This document shows positions 42,879 to 50,445 of a DNA stretch of 64,000 nt, piece after piece. The position numbers and the translations under genes were made by a program. Numbering within the stretch: the first letter of the stretch is position 1; each line of letters begins with the position of its first letter. Origin of the DNA: Nonomuraea thailandensis (lineage in GTDB: Bacteria > Actinomycetota > Actinomycetes > Streptosporangiales > Streptosporangiaceae); the NCBI RefSeq assembly GCF_024172165.1, contig NZ_JAMZEB010000002.1, positions 4,175,501-4,239,500 on the forward strand, in the 5' to 3' direction. A model generated the notes under the pieces. That model had not been told where the DNA came from. It saw nothing but the letters and a program-made list of their open reading frames with translations, and ran no database searches.

Positions 42879-43889
42879 ATGAGCCGGTCACGGTACTCCC
42901 GGGTGGCGGGGGTGGCGGTTCACGTGCCGGACGGCGGCCTGACGACGCCGCAGCTGGAAGACCTGCTGGCCGAGCGCAACCCCGGGATCCGCGTGCCGCG
43001 CGGCCTGATCGAGCGGCAGAGCGGCGTGCGGAGGCGGCACGTCGCCCCGCCGGAGTGCATGGCGTCGGATCTGGCGGTGGCGGCGGCCCGCGAGCTGCTG
43101 CGGCAGACCGGGCACACGCCGCCGTCGATCGACCTGATCATCTACGCGGGCGTGTCCGGCGACGCCGTCGAGCCCGCGACGGGGCACATGGTCGCGAGCA
43201 AGCTGGGGGCCGGGTGCCCGGTCTTCGACGTGCGGGACGCCTGCAACAGCGTCCTGCGGGCGATCCACCTGGCCGACGCGCTCATCACGGCCGGTCACCA
43301 CCGTACGGTCCTGGTCGTCTGCGGCGAGGTCGTCACCACCGGCATCCGGTGGCGCGTGGAGTCGCAGGAGGACTTCGAGCCGGCGATCCCGTCCTACACG
43401 GTGTCCGACTCGGGCTCGGCACTGCTGCTGGAGTCCAGCGGCACTCCTGGGGTGCTCGGGCACCGGTTCGGGGCGAACTCCGCGTACTGGGAGTCCTCGA
43501 TCATGCCGTTCGTCCGGGACGACTCCGGTGGTTTCCGCGCCGGCGACTTCGCCATCGACCCCATCGCACTGGCCATCGGGGTGCAGAAGCTGGACCTGAG
43601 CGTGCTGCGGCAGCCGCTGGCCGAGCGCGGGCTCGGCTGGGAGGACATGGCCGTGGTGTGCGCGCACCAGCCGTCGCTGGCGGCGCTGCACTGGCTGTGC
43701 GAGCTGATCGAGCTGCCCAGGGACAGGGCCGAGGTGACGATCGCCGAGCACGGCAACCTCGCCGCCTCCACGTTGCCGATGCAGCTGCACCAGGCCGAGC
43801 GGGCGGGGCGGCTGCGGCGGGGCGACCTCGTCGCCCTGGTGGGCGTGGCCAGCGGGCTCAGCTCGGGGACTGTGCTGCTGCGCTGGTGA
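42879..43889 (+). CDS. KAS III-like ketosynthase
   Basis: A 336-residue thiolase-fold enzyme of the beta-ketoacyl-ACP synthase III type. The triad is Cys122 (DVRDACNSV), His263 (VCAHQPS) and Asn293 (EHGNLAAST). It is not the housekeeping FabH in sequence, and no acyl carrier protein or other fatty-acid gene is near, so a secondary-metabolite or specialised acyl substrate is possible. GGGAAG lies 6 nt before ATG 42879. It is followed by a broken aldo/keto reductase gene. Confidence 0.85.
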   Translation: MSRSRYSRVAGVAVHVPDGGLTTPQLEDLLAERNPGIRVPRGLIERQSGVRRRHVAPPECMASDLAVAAARELLRQTGHTPPSIDLIIYAGVSGDAVEPATGHMVASKLGAGCPVFDVRDACNSVLRAIHLADALITAGHHRTVLVVCGEVVTTGIRWRVESQEDFEPAIPSYTVSDSGSALLLESSGTPGVLGHRFGANSAYWESSIMPFVRDDSGGFRAGDFAIDPIALAIGVQKLDLSVLRQPLAERGLGWEDMAVVCAHQPSLAALHWLCELIELPRDRAEVTIAEHGNLAASTLPMQLHQAERAGRLRRGDLVALVGVASGLSSGTVLLRW

Positions 43890-43967
43890 CAGCGTGCGGG
43901 GCGGGCACGGCGGTGGCGGTGGCCGGAGCGGGCAGCCCAGGGCGCACCCCGCGAGCCCCCAGAGTGA

Positions 43968-44634
43968 GTGATCGTGACAACCGGACGATGGGCGCTGGGC
44001 GGCGAGCTGAGCGTCGCGAGGATCGGCTACGGCGCGATGAAGCTGACCGGCTGGCCGAGGGGCGACCGGCCCGGCCGCGACACCGCCCTGGCGGTCCTGC
44101 GGCGGGCCGTGGAGCTCGGGGCGAACCTGCGCTCGCTCGGCGTGGACCGCCTCGACGTGGTGAACCTGCGGATGGGCGCCCTCGACGGGAGCTCGCCGGT
44201 CGCGCCCCTGGAGACGCTGCTCGCGCTGCGCGAGGAGGGCCTGATCCGCCACCTGGGCGTCTCCAACGTCACGGCCGCCGAGTTCGCCGAGGCCAGGAAG
44301 CTCGCGCCGATCGCCTGCGTGCAGAACCTCTACAACCTGACGCGGCGCGAGGACGACCCGCTGGTCGACGCCTGCGCCCGGGCCGGGGATCGCCTACGTG
44401 CCGTTCTTCCCGGTCGGCGGCTTCCAGCCGCTCACGGCCGCGCGCCTGGACGCCGTCGCCGCCCGGCACGGCGCGACGGTGCCGCAGGTGGCCCTGGCCT
44501 GGCTGCTGGCCCGATCGCCGAACATCCTGCTCATCCCCGGCACCGGCTCGCCTGTCCACCTGGAGGAGAACGTCGCGGCGGGCACGCTGGAGCTGTCCCC
44601 CGCCGATCTCGCGGAGCTCTCGGAGCTCGGGTAG
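43968..44634 (+). pseudogene. Aldo/keto reductase with internal deletion and frameshift
   Basis: The start (LSVARIGYGAMKLTGW) and middle (LRSLGVDRLDVVNLR, LIRHLGVSNVTAAEFAEA, VQNLYNLTRRED) are plain AKR sequence. About 65-70 residues that normally lie between VELGAN and LRSLGVD, including the catalytic Asp and Tyr, are missing at about 44120-44128. A frameshift near 44388 separates the final part (VPFFPVGGFQPLTAARLDAV ... SPNILLIPGTGS). It cannot be active as written. Confidence 0.85.
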
Positions 44635-44643
44635 CGGCGCAGG

Positions 44644-45474
44644 TCAGGCCCACCAGCCGCCGGCGACCTCGACGCCCTCGCTGTCGAGGGCCTTGTGCCA
44701 CACGGGGTCGCGCAGCAGCCGCGCCTCCCAGACCCGCACGACGCCGTCGGGCCCCGTGACCGCGTCCTCGCCGGACGGGTGCAGGAACAGCTCGCTGGTG
44801 CCCTCGGGAAGGGCGGCGAGCCGGCGCAGGTAGTCGTCCCGCAGCCGCTCGTAGCCGCCGAGCTCGCGGGCGGTGCGGCGGTTGGTCGCGATCGTCTGAG
44901 GGATGGCGACGCCGAGCGCGTCGGCGTGGGCGACGGCGCGTTCGTGGGCCGCGGCGAGGGGCGGCGGGAGGGGGCCGCCGAAGTACGGCTCCGGGTCGCG
45001 GGGCAGCCGGAAGGCCAGGCCGTGACGGGCGCACCAGGCGAGCGTCTCGGCCAGCCAGGATCTGCCGTGCAGGCCGTACAAGGTGCCGGAGTGGGAGTCG
45101 GCGGCCACGGGCGCCAGGCCGCGCTCGCGCATCCACCGCAGTTGCGCGTCCGCCTCGCCGATGACGTCCCCGGCCTCGCCGCGGGCGCCGAGCACGAACG
45201 GGTCGTCGCTGAGCGTCCCGTCCGGGTCGGCGAGGCCGGCCGCGCCGCCGAGCGGACGCCAGCGCGGCAGCCCGCGCTCGCTGGTGAGCGTCACGTGCAG
45301 GCGCGGCACGACGCCGGTCGCCGCCACCCGCCGCGCGGCCCGCTCCGCCTCCGGCGAGACGCAGATGAGCGTCGTCGCGGACACCTGTCCCTCGGCGAGC
45401 AGCGCGACGATGACGTCCGTCGTGCCCGGCTCCCTGCCGAGATCGTCGGCCGTGATCACGACGCGCCGGCTCAT
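44644..45474 (-). CDS. ChbG/YdjC-like carbohydrate deacetylase
   Basis: A 276-residue protein of the YdjC/ChbG family, which removes acetyl groups from chitooligosaccharides or related sugars. Metal-site marks are ITADDLGREPG at the start (Asp pair) and VAADSHSGTLYGLHG with two histidines. SELFLHPSGED is the C-terminal conserved part. Its ATG overlaps the stop of the GPH transporter gene (ATGA), and GGAGGGG lies 8 nt upstream, so uptake and deacetylation are coupled. Confidence 0.85.
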   Translation of the reverse strand: MSRRVVITADDLGREPGTTDVIVALLAEGQVSATTLICVSPEAERAARRVAATGVVPRLHVTLTSERGLPRWRPLGGAAGLADPDGTLSDDPFVLGARGEAGDVIGEADAQLRWMRERGLAPVAADSHSGTLYGLHGRSWLAETLAWCARHGLAFRLPRDPEPYFGGPLPPPLAAAHERAVAHADALGVAIPQTIATNRRTARELGGYERLRDDYLRRLAALPEGTSELFLHPSGEDAVTGPDGVVRVWEARLLRDPVWHKALDSEGVEVAGGWWA

Positions 45475-46919
45475 CGGGGCCCCTCCGAGCCGCTGTCGCC
45501 GGTCTGCGGCGCGACCGGCTCGCCTCCGGAACCGGGAGGCGGCGCGACCGGCTCGCCGCCGGGGCCGGGAGGCGGTGGCGAGGCAGGCTCGCCCGCCTCG
45601 GGCGGCGTCTCGATCGGCACCGAGACGAACCGCGCCGCGACCGCGCCGATCGCCGTCAGCACGAACGGGTACACGCACAGGTACACCCGGAACGCCAGGC
45701 CGGGGTCGGCGCCGGGATCGGCCCCCGAGTTGTAGCCGAAGAACACGCCGAGCGAGGTGAGCGCGAGCCCGGTCACGATCCCGTTGAGCCGGGAGAAGAA
45801 CCCGAAGGCGGACAGGAAGAGCCCTTCCCGGTGCTCCCCGTTGCGGGTCGCGTCGGCGTCCAGCACCCGCGCGACGATGAGGTCGTTGGTCGCGAGCATG
45901 CCCGACCACCCGGCCCCGACGAGCACCCCGGCGGCGATCGCGGTGACCAGGTCGGTGGCGAGGAACAGGACGGCGAAGCTGATCGCGAGGACGGCGAACG
46001 CGAGCCGCCACGTCCACAGGGCGCCGCGGCGGGCCACGACGCGCGTCCACACCGCGAGGCCGGCCGCCGAGACGAGGATGACCACGCCCTGGAGGTAGAG
46101 CGCGTCACCGACCGGCAGGCCGAGCGAGTAGCGCACGTAGAGCTGGATGCCCGACAGCACGAGCGCCATGGCGATGCCGTAGCAGGCGCCCGTGAGGCCC
46201 ACCGTCCAGAACATCGGGTTGCGCACGATCGACCAGATGCTGGCCAGCAGCCGGGGCCGCTCGCTGGTCGAGTAGCGCGGCCTCTCCCGCGCGCTGAGCG
46301 CCATGAACACGATCACGGCGACCGCGATCGCGCCGTAGACGATCGCGGTGGTCCGGAAGCCCTCGGTGGACTCCTCGGTGCCGAACACGCTCGTCGTTAG
46401 CAGCGGCGTGACCGCGAGCGAGATGACCAGCGCCACGAGCTGGAAGCCCTGCCGCAGGCTGTTGGCGACCGCGCGGTCGCGCTCGCGCGGGTACAGCTCG
46501 GGCAGCAGCGCGCCGTAGTTCGCGTTGAGCATCGAGTCGAAAGCCTCGCACAGGATCGCGAACACCGCGAACCAGAGCACGAGGCCCATGCCCTCCAGCG
46601 AGGCCGGCGCGGAGAAGAACGCGATCATGCAGGCCGCCAGCATCGGCGCGCCGACGAGCAGCCACGGCCGGCGGCGGCCGAAGCGGGTGCGGGTGCGGTC
46701 GGACAGGTGGCCGAGCAGCGGGTTGTCCAGGGCGTCGATGACCGCGTAGATCACCATGACCGCGCCGTAGGCGCGCACGTCGAGCCCGAGGATGTCGACG
46801 TAGTAGAGGATCATCGACCCCTTGATCATGTTGATCGGGATCGAGGTGCCGAACATCCCGATGGCGTAGCGCCACGCGGGCGTCCGGCCCGGGCCGGGAA
46901 CCGTAACAGGCTGGGACAC
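45471..46919 (-). CDS. GPH-family (MelB-like) sugar transporter
   Basis: A 482-residue 12-helix MFS protein of the glycoside-pentoside-hexuronide type. LGHLSDRTRTRFGRRRPWLL is the conserved loop 2-3 and ALLPELYPRERDRAVANSLR the later signature. It imports a sugar with a cation. The C-terminal 45 residues are Pro/Gly/Glu-rich with two GGEPVAP units. GTG 46919 has GGAAGG about 8 nt upstream. The operon with the deacetylase suggests an N-acetylated sugar as substrate (inference). Confidence 0.85.
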   Translation of the reverse strand: MSQPVTVPGPGRTPAWRYAIGMFGTSIPINMIKGSMILYYVDILGLDVRAYGAVMVIYAVIDALDNPLLGHLSDRTRTRFGRRRPWLLVGAPMLAACMIAFFSAPASLEGMGLVLWFAVFAILCEAFDSMLNANYGALLPELYPRERDRAVANSLRQGFQLVALVISLAVTPLLTTSVFGTEESTEGFRTTAIVYGAIAVAVIVFMALSARERPRYSTSERPRLLASIWSIVRNPMFWTVGLTGACYGIAMALVLSGIQLYVRYSLGLPVGDALYLQGVVILVSAAGLAVWTRVVARRGALWTWRLAFAVLAISFAVLFLATDLVTAIAAGVLVGAGWSGMLATNDLIVARVLDADATRNGEHREGLFLSAFGFFSRLNGIVTGLALTSLGVFFGYNSGADPGADPGLAFRVYLCVYPFVLTAIGAVAARFVSVPIETPPEAGEPASPPPPGPGGEPVAPPPGSGGEPVAPQTGDSGSEGPR

Positions 46920-47214
46920 GCGATCACCTTCCTTGCGGGGGCGCCGGTGCCGTACGTCGCAGGCTCACGGCAGGGATTCCCCCATTGGCTTGATCGTCCG
47001 GCGGCCGGTCGCCGTTCCATGGGAGCGGCCGGTCAGCGTCCGCGGAGCCGCTTTCGTTACCTGTTCTTTCCGTGATCGTCCCTAGGACGCGGGCGCGTTC
47101 CCGGCCGTTGGAGAACGGGGGGCACCGGCTTCAGGAACGTCCGGGCCGCTGGGCGCACGCGTGATGGATCCGCGAGGTGCGGGACCGGCTGGCGGTGACC
47201 GGGGGCGGGGCCGG

Positions 47215-47405
47215 ATGGTCCGCTCGCTGCCGGCCCCGCTGCAGCCCAGGGCGCCGTCCCTTCCCGGCTTCGTCACGCCGGCCGAGGCCGAGCACGGGTT
47301 CGAGGCCGGGACGGAGGCGATCCCGGCCACGCCGGGACGGCGGGTGCTGGAGGAGCCGGCCAAGCTGGAGCGGGTGCACGGCGCCGGGCCCCGGCTTCGC
47401 CGGCT
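47215..47405 (+). pseudogene. Remnant of an ArsR-type (DUF5937) regulator
   Basis: The plus strand encodes PSLPGFVTPAEAEHGFEAG and GRRVLEEPAKLERVHG, which resembles the middle of ArsR regulators with a DUF5937 segment. Start, helix-turn-helix and end are absent. Such regulators usually sit beside an MFS gene, and an MFS remnant follows here. 46920-47214 holds nothing else. Confidence 0.45.
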
Positions 47406-47406
47406 G

Positions 47407-47505
47407 GCGGGCCGGACGGGCGGGCCGGACGGGCGGGCCGGACGGGCGGGCCGGACGGGCGGGCCGGACGGGCGGGCCGGACGGGCGGGCCGGACGGGCG
47501 GGCAC
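47407..47505. repeat. 13-bp tandem repeat, about seven copies
   Basis: GGACGGGCGGGCC repeats exactly, with GGA at 47414, 47427, 47440, 47453, 47466, 47479 and 47492. The period is not a multiple of three and it joins two gene remnants that lie in different frames. Confidence 0.92.
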
Positions 47506-47854
47506 GAGCGGCCTGCTGATGGCCGCCTACCCCGTCGGGGTCGCCCTGGACGGGCTCGTGCTCGGCCGGCTGGTCCCGCCGCGCACCCGGCCGCGGCTCG
47601 TCCGGCCGATGCTCCTCACCGTCCCACTGCTGCCGCTGCCCGCCCTGGCCGACCCGCCCGCCGCGGTGGTGGCGCTGCCGATCCTCGCCACGGGGGTCGC
47701 GGGCTCGGTCCACCTGCCGCTCGACGGGCTGTTCCCCCAGGTGCTCCCCGACGGGTTCCGCGCCCGGGCGTTCGGGGTCATTCGGAGCGGGATGCGACTG
47801 GCGTGCCTGGTGGAGGCCGCCGTCCGCCAATCCCGGCCGGCCACAGGAGGCTGA
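47506..47854 (+). pseudogene. MFS transporter C-terminal fragment
   Basis: LLMAAYPVGVALDGLVLGRL, MLLTVPLLPLPALADPPAAV and FPQVLPDGFRARAFGVIRSG match the second half of MFS transporters that pair with ArsR/DUF5937 regulators. The N-terminal half is missing and the end is truncated after about 115 residues, so it is not functional. Confidence 0.7.
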
Positions 47855-47916
47855 CCGCCCCGGCCGCGATCACCGTAGGGGGCGGCGCCATCCGCCCCCG
47901 CAGGTCGTGAGGCCGC

Positions 47917-48692
47917 TCATCGTGGGGCTCCGCCGGGCGTGGTGGGGCGGGCCCAGGTGGCGAAGAGGGTCAGGGCGAGCAGGGGGAAGACGGTGCCGGT
48001 GGTGAGGGCGGTGGCGATGGACGCCGCCTCGCCGGTGCTCGCGCCGCCGTACACGGTGGTCATCCCCGCCAGGCCGAGCGCGCCGCCGAGCTGCTGCATG
48101 CCCTGGTTGAGGCTGGACGCGGCGCCGAGGTGGGCGGGCGGCGCCTGGTGCATGATGACGGCGGTGAGCGGCGCGATGGTCAGGCCCGCGCCGAGGCCGA
48201 GCAGGACGAACGGCCCGAGCAGGCCGGCGGCGAAGGTGTCGGCGGCGTCGATCCGCGACATCCACCACGATCCGGCCAGCAGGGCCGACATCCCTGCGGA
48301 GCCGACGATCCGCTCCCCGTGGCGCGGCACCAGGCGGCCGGTCAGCAGGTTCGCGGCGAGCAGCGCGGCGCTGAAGGGCAGCACGGACAGCCCGGTCTGG
48401 AGCGGGGTGAAGCCCAGCACGTTCTGGGTGAACAGCGCGGTGAAGTACAGCAGACCGGCCTGGCCCGCCGGGATCAGCATCATGGCCAGCAGCGGGGCGG
48501 CGCCGCGCATCCGCGTGAAGAACTCCAGCAGCACGACGGGGGCGGCGTGGCGGCGTTCGATGAGGACCAGGGCACGATGACCGCGGCGTGGCGCAGCCGC
48601 TGCGCGGAGGGTGGGTCGTCGCCGTTCGCGGGCGGGACGACCCGGTCTGTGCCCGGATCGGGGGCCGCGTTCCGAAGGTGATGGGTGCTCAC
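47917..48692 (-). pseudogene. DHA2-type MFS transporter with internal deletion
   Basis: The 5' end reads like a DHA2 start from GTG 48692 (VSTHHLRNAAPDPGTDR ... QRLRHAAVIV) with GAGAGGA upstream. It breaks at about 48572 and continues in another frame with the C-terminal half: VVLLEFFTRMRGAAPLLAMM, FTPLQTGLSVLPFSAALLAA, SSLNQGMQQLGGALGLAG. Roughly the first seven helices are gone. An intact paralogue of the same type lies at 53347-54804. Confidence 0.8.
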
Positions 48693-48901
48693 CGTAGCGT
48701 CCTCTCTGGCCGTGGCCGCGCGCCGGCAGATGTCCGGCGCCGCACGGGTGGGAGTGTGCGTCACCTCCGGGCGCGGGCACACGAAAACTTGCCGATCCGG
48801 CAAGAAGCACCCGCTACGGGAAGGCGGGCGCGTACGCGGACGGCTGACGCCGCCGCTCCTCCCCTGGCGCGGCGGGGCCGGCCGAGCCCGAGCCGCGGCG
48901 T

Positions 48902-48970
48902 CGCGAAGGCGACGAGTGGCTCTACGTGCTCAGCGGGCGGCTACGGCTCGTACGCGGTGACGGGGCCTCG
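48902..48970 (+). pseudogene. Cupin-domain fragment
   Basis: The plus strand encodes REGDEWLYVLSGRLRLVRGD, the core of the cupin domain of XRE-cupin regulators. It is in no complete frame and overlaps the 3' end of the convergent TetR gene. Confidence 0.6.
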
Positions 48971-49602
48971 CTCTCCGGTGGCCGGGCCCGGGCGCCGTGG
49001 AGCATGAAGTCGGCCATGCGCTCCAGGAAGTCGTCGTCCAGGGGGTGACCGAGCATGAGCCAGTGGAAGTAGAGCGGCCCGGAGATCATCTCCAGCAGGA
49101 AGCCGGGATCGGTGTCGGCGGGCAGTTCGCCGCGTTCGACCGCGCGCTCGAAGATGACTCCTGAGACCTTGAACCTGGCCGGCCAGAACCTGTCGAGGAG
49201 CTCGTACAGGTCGGCGTTGGCGGCGCCGCGCGGGCCGGCTTCGCGGTGCAGCACGGCGACCCAGGGGACGTCGAGGCCGAGCCGGATCTCCTTGAGCAGC
49301 TCGATGAGATCCCCGCGCAGGGTGCCGGTGTCGGCGGGCGGCACCAGCCGGCCGCGGCGCTCGATGAGGGCGGTGGACACCAGGCCGGCCTTGTTGCCCC
49401 AGCGGCGGTAGACCGTCGTCTTGTTGACGCCCGCGCGCTCGGCCACCGCGTCGACGCGCAGCGCGGCGTAGCCGACCTCGGTCAGCTCCGCGATGGTGGC
49501 GTCGATGACGGCTTCGCGCACGCGCGCGGTCCGGCCGCCCGGCCGGACCGTGGCGGCGTCGCCGCGCAGGTGCTGGACGTCGTCCGCGGGGGCTCCTGCC
49601 AT
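48922..49602 (-). CDS. TetR-family regulator of the Dabb gene
   Basis: A 226-residue regulator. The HTH is DAVAERAGVNKTTVYRRWGN (about residues 51-70). The ligand domain ends near HGARARPP. The last 20 residues (Pro/Ser/Arg-rich) run through an old cupin fragment and probably result from a shifted stop. ATG 49602 lacks a good ribosome binding site, so a leaderless transcript is possible. Twin CAAC-N5-GTTG sites lie in the divergent gap. Confidence 0.85.
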   Translation of the reverse strand: MAGAPADDVQHLRGDAATVRPGGRTARVREAVIDATIAELTEVGYAALRVDAVAERAGVNKTTVYRRWGNKAGLVSTALIERRGRLVPPADTGTLRGDLIELLKEIRLGLDVPWVAVLHREAGPRGAANADLYELLDRFWPARFKVSGVIFERAVERGELPADTDPGFLLEMISGPLYFHWLMLGHPLDDDFLERMADFMLHGARARPPESEAPSPRTSRSRPLST

Positions 49603-49666
49603 ACGGCCAGGTTAGGGCGGCGCCGATCCTAGACACAACTTCCGGGTGCGTTAAGCGAAATAAAGC

Positions 49667-49715
49667 CAACAATCGGTTGCGTTAAGGGCTAGGCTGTTAA
49701 AGCAACAGATCGTTG
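49667..49715. promoter_or_regulatory. Twin TetR operators, CAAC-N5-GTTG
   Basis: CAAC-AATCG-GTTG at 49667-49679 and CAAC-AGATC-GTTG at 49703-49715, 36 bp apart centre to centre, between the divergent TetR gene and the Dabb gene. The second lies 28 bp before the Dabb ATG. Confidence 0.65.
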
Positions 49716-49742
49716 CATCAGGGATGGAAGAGGAGAACCACC

Positions 49743-50150
49743 ATGATCTACCACCAGGTCCGCATCGCCCTGAAGCCCGACGCCCCGGAGGACCAGGTCC
49801 AGCACGCGCTCGACCTGATGCGCGCACTCGGCGACAGGCTCGACGCCGTCGAGTTCTTCGTGGTCGGCCGAGACTTCGGCGGCGAGTTCCACTACGGCGC
49901 CATGTACGCACTCAAGGACATCGACGCCTACCGCACCTACATGTACGACCCGCTGCACCGCCGGATCGACGCGATCGGCCTGCCGCTGGCGGCCGGCATG
50001 ATCTCTCAGGACCTCACCGACGACCCCGACCCCGAGATCGGCGACAAGATCGCCCAGGTGCACCGCGACCGCTTCGCCGACCACCCCGAACTGCTCGGCC
50101 TCGTCGAGGGCCTCGGCTCCTACGAAGGCAGCGGCGTCCCCACCGACTGA
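49743..50150 (+). CDS. Dabb-family stress-responsive ferredoxin-like barrel protein
   Basis: A 135-residue protein. MIYHQVRIALKPDAPEDQVQ opens a dimeric alpha-beta barrel domain; FFVVGRDFGGEFHYGAMYAL and YRTYMYDPLHRRIDAIGLPL are the further Dabb strands. Members act as small cyclases, hydrolases or stress proteins. GAGGAG lies about 8 nt before ATG 49743. The divergent TetR gene is its probable regulator. Confidence 0.75.
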   Translation: MIYHQVRIALKPDAPEDQVQHALDLMRALGDRLDAVEFFVVGRDFGGEFHYGAMYALKDIDAYRTYMYDPLHRRIDAIGLPLAAGMISQDLTDDPDPEIGDKIAQVHRDRFADHPELLGLVEGLGSYEGSGVPTD

Positions 50151-50445
50151 ATCCCGAAATCATCAGATGAACGATCCGCGCATTAAAAGAGGCGATATTT
50201 CGTTTTATGCGATGCAAACAAGGCGAATGTACAGCCTGCTATACCTGGGGCAGGCAGCGGGCGGTATCGTCACGACTTATCGCCCTTTCATAGGGTGAGA
50301 AGGACATCCTGGCGATGCGCCATGGTGTGTCCTGTTGATTTCTGGCCGACCGAACCTGTCGATGGTTCACCGAGAATCCGGCCGGCGCGCCCGGGAGCGC
50401 GCTCACCAGCAGTATCAGCCGGGTGTTCGGAGAGGGATCGGGGAT

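Noticed and set aside
47407..47505. CRISPR-like array
   Set aside because: Units are 13 bp and directly adjacent with no spacers, and no cas gene is present.
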